From NCBI GenBank assembly GCA_038503075.1, contig JBCAML010000022.1, positions 1,116,001 through 1,180,000 on the forward strand: a DNA stretch of 64,000 nucleotides. The letters run 5' to 3'. Below the pieces are notes generated by a model. It was not told the origin of the DNA, did not search any database, and saw only the letters and a program-made list of their open reading frames with translations. Below, one piece after another: positions 50,640 to 60,847 of this stretch (position 1 is the first letter of the stretch; every line of letters begins with the position of its first letter). A program made the position numbers and the translations under genes. Source of the DNA: Gyromitra esculenta (Eukaryota; Ascomycota; Pezizomycetes; Pezizales; Discinaceae).

Positions 50640-50939
50640 CTGGCGTTGCCGAGAAGTTATTCAGTCACGTGCAGGAGAGGTGGTAAAGCAGCAGGGTGAC
50701 AACAGGGGGAAACTAAGGCACTTTTAATTATTTTTTTTATATATTTGTGTCTGGATGGTTCTCAGGATTAATTCGGTAGTTTTTTCCTGTCAATATCTGT
50801 ACTATTGCTCATGTTGATGATGTTGTGAGTTTTTTGTGGGTGCTCTATGAGTGTTTTGTGGGGTTTTATCACCCTAATCTTTGCCATTTCCTGTTGGACC
50901 TCTCCTGCACGTGACTGAATAACTTCTCGGCAGCGCCAG
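50640..50939. mobile_element. 300-bp MITE with 41-bp near-perfect inverted repeats
   Basis: TA-flanked (50638-50639, 50940-50941). Termini CTGGCGTTGCCGAGAAGTTA and inverted CTGGCGCTGCCGAGAAGTTA continue as TTCAGTCACGTGCAGGAGAGG, with a single mismatch seen over about 41 bp, indicating recent activity. Each arm carries a TCACGTG E-box. The interior is T/G-rich without a gene. Confidence 0.9.
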
Positions 50940-51090
50940 TAAAACTTGGGTTTAATTGGCCTTTAACGCTTACTGAACAGTAAGTCTTGGCATGTTCTTC
51001 GAATTCCCGTTCAAAGCGTCGACGTCCCGAGTTTTCTTATTTAAATTTTATCACTTTCTCTTTTCGATTTAAGCTTGCCACAATACAAAT

Positions 51091-51587
51091 ATGTTCCTCA
51101 ATACCACGAAATGGCTCGTCAATCGAGACTTACCATTCGACACGAATTCCGCTGGCACAGACTCTAGTAGCAATATTTCTGGAATCATCCTCGGTGTAAT
51201 AACCGCCATAGTAGCAATCCTCGCACTCTCCAAAACCTGGAAATGTTTGAGATGGAAAAAGGTGGGACCTGATCTTTCTTATGCGCTTCAAGTACTTTAC
51301 GTTTTCTGGCTTTCTTCATAATGCTGTAGACACAGGTCGATAAAGATTCCCTACAGCTAAGCCCTCCAAACCACGAAGGAAACATATCGGAGAGCCCCGA
51401 GGGTGTAAACAGGAATCACCGGGGCGTCCATAGCTCCTATAACACACGTCATCACTGCCAAATATGCTGCTGTTATAGAACTGCCTGCCACCATGAAAAT
51501 CATCAGCTCCGCCACGGGCTCAATATAGATAGCATTGGGGATCGGACAGGATATCCAAAAACCCTTCGAAGGAGTTCTACTTTGTGA
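51091..51587 (+). CDS. Small single-pass membrane protein, function unknown
   Basis: Not recognised. Two exons (51091-51261, 51336-51587; 74-bp intron) give 140 aa. The N-terminal ~28 residues carry two N-glycosylation sequons (NTT, NIS) and precede one hydrophobic helix (GIILGVITAIVAILAL, about 31-46) that is followed by basic residues (KTWKCLRWKK), so the N-terminus is predicted outside. The tail is rich in His, Cys and Ser (RHHCQICCCYRTACHH), which could bind metal or be palmitoylated. The intron keeps an 83-codon second exon fully open. It lies between MITEs, with the 50640-50939 element ending only about 150 bp upstream. Confidence 0.5.
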
Positions 51588-51950
51588 ATTTCATTGCTGA
51601 GTGTTTTTAGGACTTATGAGGAGTGAAGCATGTGTGTGCTGGCTTTCTTGGAGAGGGAGGGAGGTTTCGTTCAACTATTTTTTAGAATTGTGTCGGCATC
51701 CAAGCATGAGACCCGAGATTTATTTGTTACCACACACAATAAAGTTTAAGTATATAAATTAAGTCAGTGGGTAGAGATACAGAAGGCATGCTTTAGTTCT
51801 GTGGGTATTTTCGCACTCTGCTGTGGGTATGGAGAAATTGCCTATATTGAAACCCCGAAATCTTAGAGCTTGGGCCATTTATTTGCGAATGCGCAGATAT
51901 GCTACGCTTTGCGAGGCACAGTATTCCTGAGCTGTATGCACTACGGATGT

Positions 51951-52022
51951 AGGGGAAAGTGACGAGAATCTAATTAGATAATCTTGCTGTGGGTGCTTAA
52001 ATCAAATTCTCGTCACTTCCCC
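51951..52022. repeat. 72-bp foldback
   Basis: The arms GGGGAAAGTGACGAGAAT and inverted GGGGAAGTGACGAGAAT enclose about 35 bp. It could be a MITE remnant or a hairpin. Confidence 0.65.
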
Positions 52023-52030
52023 GACTCATC

Positions 52031-52119
52031 CTGCCGAAGAACCTTCAAGTCACGTGCAAAATAGCTGCTAGTTACTGGAATGGATGTTACTCATCACGTG
52101 ACCCGAAGCTTTTCGGCAG
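52031..52119. mobile_element. 89-bp foldback related to the 50640 element
   Basis: Arms CTGCCGAAGAACCTTCAAGT and inverted CTGCCGAAAAGCTTCGGGT both lead to CACGTG. The order CTGCCGA-AA-GTCACGTG is like the ends of the 50640-50939 element, so this is probably a shorter relative. Confidence 0.6.
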
Positions 52120-53140
52120 CGTATTGTATCACCCAATCAAATAAATACCCCTGTCCGCCACACCCCAGTTCCGCCATATGACCGGTTTTCACTGTTGTCG
52201 TCCAAGCTTTTTTTTCTTCATAAACTGAGTTTATTTCTACCTATTTAGAAAAAGGATAGACCCTTCAGGGGTATTCATCCTACGGTATGGTTAAGCTAGC
52301 CATCCTATTTTATAGACTTCGTATCTCAAAAGACAGCTATAATATATGTTGAATAGGAAATAAACAAAAGGAAGCATCTTTTCACCATTTCCACCCTAGA
52401 AATTTCTTGGCTTTATGGCCTAGGCCTCACAGAAAACATGACTGGCCTCCAACCTGTCACGGATACAGGGGAAGGTCTGGCGAATGCGGCAGTGTGACAT
52501 GCTCTAACCCACACAACGCTTGCGAGGTTTGGTAAATATACCTCATCAATTCAGAATGTTCTATAGATATTGTAAACCGAAGTTTTTTGGTAAAACTAGG
52601 GAAGTTCAAACAACCGTGAGTCTCTCAAGGAGAGGGCTACAGCGCCACATTTGCCAGATTTTTCCCTGTATCCGTGTAACAAGGGCACGCCCAAACAACA
52701 CCCAGATGTTCCATTTCACCACAAAACAAAGCTTAATTTAAATGAATATTTTATTGGTAACCTTAATTAGTCACCCTATAGGATGAAATATCTAGTTTAT
52801 TTTGTGAAAGATGTGCATATTAAGTAAAGAGAACCTGAGGTCGTCAATTTTCAGCCGAAAATCTTTATGATGATAAATGATAACAAAATTTATTTTGGGT
52901 TCCTTACCAGGCTTAGATTCTATGTAGTCTAGCTTCCTCTTCAAAAAAAATAATTCATATAAGTTAGTTGTGTGGCTATTGAGAATTGAGGGAATGTGCA
53001 TCGCTTTCCCGCATCCCTTGGTATACCTGTCCGATCCATCCTAGTTTGGTTAGCCAAGCGCTCACCATGTTCTAAATGACGTTATATAGGTTCTTTCCAA
53101 ACTCACAGACGTCCCGAAAGATTGAGAAACCGGGGTCAAA

Positions 53141-54118
53141 CGTTTTTGACCGTGTAGCCGCCTATGATAGGGACTTCGACCACAAAATGCATTTTCTGCC
53201 CTTTAGGCTCGATATACAAACGTATAAAAATCATTAGAGAGCTTATATAACTACCTGAAACCCTTTTTGCTCGATATCGTACAACTAGAGTTGGTTTTAG
53301 GGGCTCGAAAACCGCACACTTAGGTGCTTTTGGGGTGATTTTTGGACCATACTATTAGGAAAACCACCACTAGAGCATGAGGAGTGATACGATAATCGTA
53401 TAAACTGCCAAAGCCCGAATATATATGCTTAGAGAATCTAAATGAAAATTGGTAGTGTATGGGTAGCCCCCTTTGCTGCGATGCGTGCTCCAGATGTCCA
53501 AAACAGCCATTTTTAGAGCCGTTTTTGGTAGAATAGCCACTAGGGAAATAAGAGATATGTCTGTCACGTACCCTATAAACCGGAAAATCTACTTTTGCTA
53601 GGCCTAGTAAATCTATAATTGATTCCTAGAGTTCATGAGGGCCATGGCTCCTAAGAACCAGTACCGGTAGTGGGGCCGAAATATGCATTTTTTATATATG
53701 AGGAAAAGCACGCGTGGGCTGTAGGAGCAGCACCATACCCTGTAGAGACCTTCAAATCACATATCATACTCTTTATATTTTATATATTATAGATCTAAAA
53801 GGCCTAGCTCGCCTTGTATAGGTATCTCCTGTTATTGAATAGCCATTTTGGCCCGAAAAAGTTTCTTTTTAGCGATTTTTGGGGACCGTGGAGATACAAC
53901 AGGCCTATAGATAATAGGACCACCCATACGCTACCAAATTTCTTATGGGCTCTCTAAGCTAGAGAGAGACTTTATTATATTCTAAATAGCTTAAATAGCC
54001 CTTATTATTCCCTTTTGCACCCATTCTATTCATATTATATTTATATCGGACCTAAAAGATGAAAAATGCATTTTGTAGGCGGAATCCTTGTCATAGGTGG
54101 TTACCTAGTCGAAGACGT
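53141..54118. mobile_element. About 980-bp element with long degenerate inverted repeats
   Basis: The first ~90 bp (CGTTTTTGAC...CCTATGATAGGGA...ACAAAATGCATTTT...TTTAGG...CGATATA blocks) reappear inverted at the right end. Divergence is mostly C/T and G/A. No ORF above 65 codons. Probably an old non-autonomous DNA transposon. Confidence 0.75.
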
Positions 54119-54533
54119 TAGTGACAGGGTTTTGTGGCTAATCCAACTACTAGAAAACTGAGGAGCCAACTATTCGCGATTTAGAGACATGAACATCCTT
54201 TGGGTTCCGCCCTAAATCTGCCTAGCTGTTCCTTATAGCAAATTATTTTCTATAGCTGCAGGGGTATTTGGGTTCGTATTTTCCATTCGATTCAAATTTT
54301 CGGTCTATTCCGTGTGTCAATATTTTCCGCCCTATTGTGTTGGGGTCCCAAAGTTGCCGCCCAAAGCCATTACTTATAGCAAATATTCCTTATGTTGAGG
54401 TTCCTTATAACTACATATATATACAAGGTGCAACTGTACTCGGGCACTAGGGTACAAACCTGAAAATATGGGTGGCGAATTTATACCAGTCACAACCCCT
54501 GTGTTTTCAGGCTCTTATCTTGGTCCATGAGTA

Positions 54534-54772
54534 CTACGGGCACAGATGTAAGTCTGGTGACAGGTGGCGGCGCAGCTCTTTTCTCAGTGAGCCTGTGTTC
54601 ATTTAGATTCCATACTTTTCCTAACTATGTAACTTCACTTGATGTTTAGCAAATAGCATTCTTGATTCATCAGACGTGCCTATCGGACCTGTCAAGGAGT
54701 TGTAGAAGAGAAGAAACTGAGATCTTTCACTCGCACTGCCACCTGTCGCCAGACTTACCCCCACAACCGTAG
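54534..54772. mobile_element. TA-flanked MITE with CTACGG termini, copy 2
   Basis: 239 bp between TA dinucleotides (54532-54533, 54773-54774). Termini CTACGGGCACAG and inverted CTACGGTTGTGGGGG continue as TAAGTCTGG and GACAGGTGGC. Related to 19545-19773 at the termini, with a diverged interior. Confidence 0.8.
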
Positions 54773-54933
54773 TACGCCGCACTGTTAAAAAAGGGCTTAG
54801 CTGTGCCCCAAGCTTGACCCGATATGGTGCTGAATGCGGCAGACAAGACCACAAATCCACCACTCAAGGCTTACTTTGTGCATGAGCCACGTAACTTCTA
54901 ATTAGTTGCAAAGTTGGGCCGTATTTCGACAGT

Positions 54934-55071
54934 GCACTCACAATAGGCGTAAAGAACCAGAAAATGGCTTTTGTTGGTAATGATTTTTGATTCGTCTTAA
55001 TTTGGCACACCCGCAACTTGGTTGGTTGGCTCGCGCTTGCATCTTCGGGTTCTTTACGCCTGTTGCGAGTA
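54934..55071. mobile_element. About 138-bp MITE-like foldback
   Basis: Arms ACTCACAATAGGCGTAAAG and inverted ACTCGCAACAGGCGTAAAG continue as AACC-GAA-ATG. Mismatches between arms are mostly transitions. Confidence 0.7.
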
Positions 55072-55540
55072 TACGGTAAGTTCGGGTCCCTCTTCTCTCC
55101 AACGGAAAGCCAAGTATAGCTATAGCCATTTTTGATTGGATTGTTTTTGTTAATGGATTCCTTAATGGACTGCATGCCAAACGATCCAAAGGGGCTGATC
55201 AGTTAAGAAAAAAAAGCTTTTCCCAATATCTTCCCATCCCCCTACTGGCTAAAGTCCCCTAGTATCGTTGGCTGTCAGAAATAGCCGACTTTCTATACTG
55301 CTTAAACCAAAAACCATTGTGACGCAATCCATCCTGAGCCCGAGTTTCGAATTCCCCAAGAACAGTGTACATATCCATACATGGTATTGATATATACTTA
55401 AACTCACACTTTATTTGACCATAGTTACTTGTCTCTACTCGTTGTGGCTGTAGAAATCATAATCTATTCGCATACCGGGGTTTTTTGCTGCAACTTCAAA
55501 AGCTGGTTATATTTGACATGTACAGCCAACAGTACATGTA

Positions 55541-55773
55541 CAGTCACGTTCGTAAAATCCTGGCACCCTACTAATCGTTGATAATAAACTAAATAGCTAC
55601 AAATCGAACTAGAAAACAGTAATTCAAAAGGGTGGAAAACTATAGAGATCCTCAGATGCTGAATAACATCTAACTACCTCACATAACTATTTTCTACAAA
55701 AATTATAGCTTCAATCCGTCGGCAGTCGTTCTTAATAGAGACGAGGGGTGCCAAGACTTTTCGAACGAGACTG
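55541..55773. mobile_element. 233-bp MITE with CAGTC-CGTTCG termini, copy 2
   Basis: Same length and orientation as 50325-50557 and about 96% identical by eye. It is flanked by TA on both sides (55539-55540 and 55774-55775), the left TA being the end of a TACATGTA octamer. Confidence 0.9.
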
Positions 55774-55825
55774 TACTTAACATTTGATATCGATATATAT
55801 TTTGTAAAAGAGACTACCTTGCGTC

Positions 55826-56070
55826 CCGTATAAAATAGTTACGTTCAGGACAGTCTGTATGGGGTTCAGACCTGACCTGTTTTAAAAATGTCACGAGAAT
55901 ATGAGTAGTCTCGGGAATCAGGAACGAGACTAGCCTAAAACTGCAGGAGAATATTGGACGAGGTAGCAGGATTTGTACTGGTTAGCCTCAGAAATTGTTC
56001 GGCCAGCCAGAGTACATTCTTCATCCTGTTGTCTCGGCCCGGCCCCGTTCCCTTTCCTGAGATTATACGG
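55826..56070. mobile_element. MITE with CCGTATAA termini, copy B (diverged)
   Basis: The right end TTATACGG is followed by TA (56071-56072); the left end CCGTATAAAATAG is less certain. The core 55917-56070 is homologous to the inverted interior of 46389-46615. It ends about 350 bp before TIM54. Confidence 0.55.
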
Positions 56071-56420
56071 TAGCTTCGAGGAATTATGTGACTTTACTGG
56101 TGCACATGCCCTGGATCAAGTTGCCACAATTACGACTTTGGTATTGTTCTTAAGCAGAAGAGATATTTACGAGAGAATTACAACTGCGCCAATTCCTAGC
56201 ACAAGAAACAGTATCACTTCTCTGGAGCTATAGTTATCACTCGCAGTAACATCGTACTCGCTCTCTGCACTCGTCGTGATGGATCAAACAGCTCTCAGTT
56301 GGTAACGTGCCAAGTTGGGTAGCTCGTGCCCCACGTTCCACAAACTTGAGCCTCATCCAAAAATTTCCCAAATTCTAACCTCAGCCATCTCGACACCACA
56401 ATCCGCAATTGTCCCCCCAA

Positions 56421-57775
56421 ATGGCCTCCTCGGCGTCCTACAAAAAGCCCGAAGGCAATCCCGCTTTCAAATATATGGGTACCCCTCCTTCCCTGTATTT
56501 ATCAATGAGGAGCGAAGGGGAAAAAAACTCCTCTGCTAACTCCACTACACAGGCCTCCCCAACATCCGCGCCAAACTACCCTCTCGTAACTGGCTCATCT
56601 TCTTCGGCGTTACCGGTACATTTGCCGGCGTTATATACCACGACCGCTATGAACAGAAACGGATCCAGCAACTATGGTGTTCCCGTGTTGCCCATCTCGC
56701 TCTTGAACCTCTTGGCACGCTTGAGCTCCCTCGAAAGGTCACTGTACACCTCTCTACACCTCCCGGCAATGGAACCGATATCCGTCCTGCACAGCAGCAT
56801 TTTCGTGATTTCGTCAAACCTATTTTTGTAGCGGCGGCGCTAGATGTGGATTTTGTTGAAGGACGACGTATGGGGGAGCTGAGGGAGAAAGTAGCGGAGG
56901 GTGTGAGGAAGCAGAGAAGGATGGAGGAGCGTGGTGAGGAGGAGTATGATTTCGTGGAGGAGACAAGGAAGAAGGCTGGAATTACGAGGGCGGGGGGCGT
57001 GCAGGGAGATGTAGTGTTGGGACGACATGCGTGGAAAGAGTACGTACAAGGTCTTCACGAGGGGTGGCTAGGCCCGCTCGAAGCACCGGTTGTGGTCGAG
57101 GAAACTACAGCAAAGGTGGCGGACGATAAGGCGGACCCAGACGATTTCATGAAGGCCGATGATATACAGAAGTTAGACGAGCAAGTGATGAAGCTCGACG
57201 ATGCCGTTAAAGAGGGCGCCGAGAAACCCACCGGAGATGAAAAGAAGACTGAGGACGAAAAGCCAGCGAAACCCCTTGTTACACCACCATATATACTCCC
57301 ATCGAGCTATCTCTCATCGTCCCTTCCTTCATCTATCCCCCCTACCTTCGAACCAATCGGCGTTATCCCCTTCCCTTTCATCCTTGGCTTCCTCAACACG
57401 CCAATTCGCTTCTACCGCTTCATCACACGTCGGCACCTCGCCGATACCTGCGGGCGTGAGGCAGCAGCAATTGCGATGGGTGCTTACAACCGCCCATTCT
57501 ACACTGCACCTAACCCTAGCGCCACCATGGCTACACAGGAGGATGTAAAACACGGCTTGGAGGCGGATAAGGAGAAAGGCGAGATTGAGAATGAGCTGTG
57601 GTCAGAGGAGGGTGATTGGCCGAAGAAATATTGGAAAGACGAGGAGCTACAGGGGGTGTGGCAAGAAAACATAGTAACTGACGGAAGATTGGCGGGGAGA
57701 ATGAGGAAGTTCTTTTTCCCACCGAGACTGGAGAAGGAGGCAACGGAGGCCGAAGATGGGAAAACCGAGAGTTAA
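56421..57775 (+). CDS. TIM54: Mitochondrial inner-membrane translocase subunit TIM54
   Basis: Two exons (56421-56478, 56553-57775; 74-bp intron) give 426 aa. The exon junction rebuilds KYMGLPNIRAKLPSRNW, the conserved N-terminal TIM54 segment, followed by one transmembrane helix (about 32-48, WLIFFGVTGTFAGVIYHDRYE). The intermembrane-space part carries LPRKVTVHL, a Lys/Glu-rich acidic insert (about 230-275), PPYILPSSY, and the IPFPFILGFLNTPIRFYRFITRR region with Ala/Met-rich helix and a C-terminal EEGDWPKKYWKDEE. TIM54 is a fungal-specific subunit of the TIM22 complex that inserts carrier proteins. Start at 56421 is the ATG of the matching N-terminus. A MITE lies a few hundred bp upstream. 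Confidence 0.94.
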
Positions 57776-60202
57776 AGGATTGATAGGGTTGTGCATAGTT
57801 TAGGGTATCCACTGTAGTGTATATAAAAAATGTCGTGGATTTTCTACTCCCCTTAAGATATCCTCAGAATAGCGCGCGAGTTGCCAGAAGGATAGAAGGA
57901 GGGGTATCATAGAAATTAGAGGCCTTGATAAATACATTCATGATATATCACTCGTGAAATTACCGCCAAGGCTAGAGACTTTCTGGGTGCTATTTAGTGG
58001 AAGAGCTGAGTAAAGAAATAAAGCTTGAACTTCAAGCTTAATTAACTAACGTACTCGATTTATCATATTCAAGTTGAGAAAAAAAATTGACTGACCATTA
58101 TCTTGCTTCCCCCATAACGTGGTAATTGTAAATAGGGTATAAATGCGGGTATCCTTTGCCCAACAGTCCTCTTTGGTAGCCTCAATCCCCTCGGCTATCT
58201 GTGTTAGTGCTAGCAACTTCTCATCTACATGTAGCCATGATATCACCCGGGCCCGCGTAGGACTCGTTCTGCTCATTAGACTTAACTGCTATATTCATTA
58301 GTGCTGGGATTCGAAGAATTGTTAGGTCTGCGGTAAATTTTGTAGAAAATTTTATGACTAGATTCCTTTTATGCTGATGCTTTATATTGGCGCTGGAATT
58401 CTGACGGGTGCTGAGGATACCCCTGAGCTAAGCTAAGCGGTGAAAGAATTTGTAGATATTTCATCGGAAATTGCCTTTTTCATGTTTTTACCGCTGCTTC
58501 ACGGCTTCTCGGGGCCATATTATGCTATCCAGCCTCTATGGCTATCCTCTCATCCATCTAGTTAGCTGCTCATTCAAGTCGTTCGCCAACCCAAACTACC
58601 CACTGTAAATAATTCAAGTTGTACACCGGACTCCGCTCGATCTCGACCAAACTTTGCTTGAAACGGAGTATAAATACTTCCTATCCACACATCCACACTC
58701 ACCTTTCTCCCCCCCCAAGGTACCAGCTAAAAAAAAGGGTTATAAAGTGGGTGGACCTAGGTAGCAACCAACACCACTGGCACGCCTCAGCCTTGAATGT
58801 GCACATTATGACACAACAAAATTGAATAATTAAATATTTCTTTATAATAATTGGAGTTGATAAAGATGATGTTTGGGGGTGATGATATGATGGTGTTGCT
58901 GATGTGGGGTTGAAGTTCCGTGTATGAGGTGTGATCTTGGTTTCTACCTAGGTTTACCCACTTTACAGACCTTTTTTTTCAGCTAGTACATTTAGACTAG
59001 CTGAATATGGTGCCTTCTCCATTTTCTATGCGCAGGGGATGACCTCCAGTGTTAGTCGGAGATGGTTGTCTGTCCCTTTTCTGGAGCAGTAATGTTCAAT
59101 GTCATCGCCTTGCCCCATTCTCTTCCCAAGGAGCATTCAGAACAGCTGTATATGGTTTGCTCTCCCGATTTCTATTTGCAGGGGATGACCTCCAGCGTTC
59201 TTCTGAGGTGGCTGTTTATGAACCTCTCTTTGCTTCGCTGCTATGGCAACAACGCTTAACGTCATCGTCTTGCTCTTGGAATTTTTGACTTATCTTTTGA
59301 GAAACTTGCTTTCTTCTAGAACCTTTTTTTTTTCTTCATTGATTGTCTAGGAATGGTCGAGGTATCGAGGAAAATTAGTTGAGATTGAGTTTTTTGTAGC
59401 TTTGATTAAGTTTGGGAGTGGAAGCTTGGGCCTTAGTTGTTTGTGTGGCCGGATTTCGTTATTGAATGTGTTCCGTCCCATATACCAAGATCTGGGGTTT
59501 ACAGATTGGACAACCCATTTCCGCAGTAAAATGTACTATCCACAAATATTGACAATGGGACGGCTTTGCATCCGGTACGGCCAATATGAAAAGAGCTGCT
59601 CGGTATCCAGTGTGCAATACCTCAAAATAAAATTTCAACTGGAGATTCATGTAGACTGGGGGTATATATGATTACCGCATTGCTTTGCACGATCTTCGGT
59701 TTTTTTTTGGTATTAATGCTAGTGGTTCTAGTATAGTCTCGCTCCTAGCCCTCCATGTAGGTTGCCCCGCATCGAAGCAAAGTTTAGGTTAGGAAGAGCC
59801 TAGCTCCAGCATGTGACCTTCTTCAGTTTTGCTAGCTTTGGTGATGGCCTAATCTGAAGCCTCGCTATCGACATCAGTTTTAAAACGGTAGAGCACGTTA
59901 GACGATAGTCTAACACCCTTAGCTCATTCCAATCTCATTCTTACCTTGACTGTTCCTGGTCCGAAGCGACCTATGAGGGTGAGGCTGGGTATTGGGACAC
60001 CAAAACAAGGAGCTTAATGAACAATCTGTTTCTGGCCGAGTGATGATGTGTGATGAAAGTGATTCATGCGTGCCAGCTGGAATATACGCTCATCAGCTAG
60101 AAGCCACGGCTTGAGAGTCTTGAGGTCTGGGGAAGGACGAGGAGCTCAATAGGTGATAGATTAATGTTCTTTGTGAGTTTCTCTTCCTTAAAGATCGTGC
60201 CC
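57776..60202. other. Intergenic, 3' of TIM54
   Basis: No gene supported. It contains a TACATGTA at 58226 and the two-copy repeat at 59005-59290. T-rich runs at 58973 and 59323 are not part of any gene model. Confidence 0.5.
59005..59290. repeat. Diverged tandem duplication, period about 145 bp
   Basis: The block ATATGG...TTTCTAT...GCAGGGGATGACCTCCAG is present at about 59005-59055 and again at about 59150-59195. Parallel matches follow further down (TGTCATCGCCTTGC against CGTCATCGTCTTGC). The copies are about 70% similar by eye. Confidence 0.7.
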
Positions 60203-60209
60203 AACGCCG

Positions 60210-60748
60210 TCAGCTAGAAAGGATGAATTCTAAGGGACGAACAGTGAAAGCGGTCTGGGTTTGATCAGGATCGCACGGAATATATCCGTCAGAGAGATAG
60301 ATTTCGATGTGCTTAGCTAGGGCCGACAGTAGAATATCAGGAAGAAACATTCCCACTGCTGAAAAAGATTCGATATTAATACTGTACAGTGGTTTATTTT
60401 TTGGGGTTAGGTGGATGCCCTCATCTATATACAGCAATTTGACTAATGAGGGAAGCTCGACAATATGTTCGACCAGCACCTGAAGTAGCTCCTGCATGCC
60501 GCAACACCCGCCGAATAATCCTTGGCCTATGAAGTAGGGAAATCAAATCGAGACATATCAGGTAGCTTATGAATACGTATCTCCAGCAGCCGTTTTAGGG
60601 TTCTGATGACTGATATAGCATGATTCATCTCTATAGTGTTTCTAGGTTTAACCTCCACATCAGCGAGCCACAGATAGAATACTGAGTTCCGTATACGCTC
60701 ACATGCGCGCAAAGAAACAGCCAAACCACCCAATACGGACCATGACAA
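60210..60748 (-). pseudogene. Two coding-like ORF halves in different frames
   Basis: ORF 60748-60527 (73 aa, starts MSWSVLGGLAVSL) and ORF 60497-60210 (95 aa, MQELLQVLVEHIV onward) lie 29 bp apart on the same strand but in different frames. Both are Leu/Ile-rich amphipathic sequence, reminiscent of fungal F-box/LRR-like tails, without a diagnostic motif. No simple intron joins them. They may be a decayed gene or exons of a model I cannot complete. Confidence 0.25.
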
Positions 60749-60847
60749 ATAACACCACTAAATTAGGGTTTAGATGCTTCAAATTCGACCATTACCGCAT
60801 GTATTAGCACCAACCCCACAATAGCTACCACTACTTATTTCGGTGCC

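Larger units (their letters stand above)
48528..51090. other. Intergenic region filled by inverted-repeat elements
   Basis: No gene supported. Five inverted-repeat structures lie between 48991 and 50939 and are listed separately. A TACATGTA octamer lies at 49432. Confidence 0.6.
51588..56420. other. Intergenic region rich in inverted-repeat elements
   Basis: No gene supported in 4.8 kb. It contains the elements at 51951, 52031, 53141, 54534, 54934, 55541 and 55826 (listed separately). 52200-53060 shows nothing recognisable. Confidence 0.6.
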
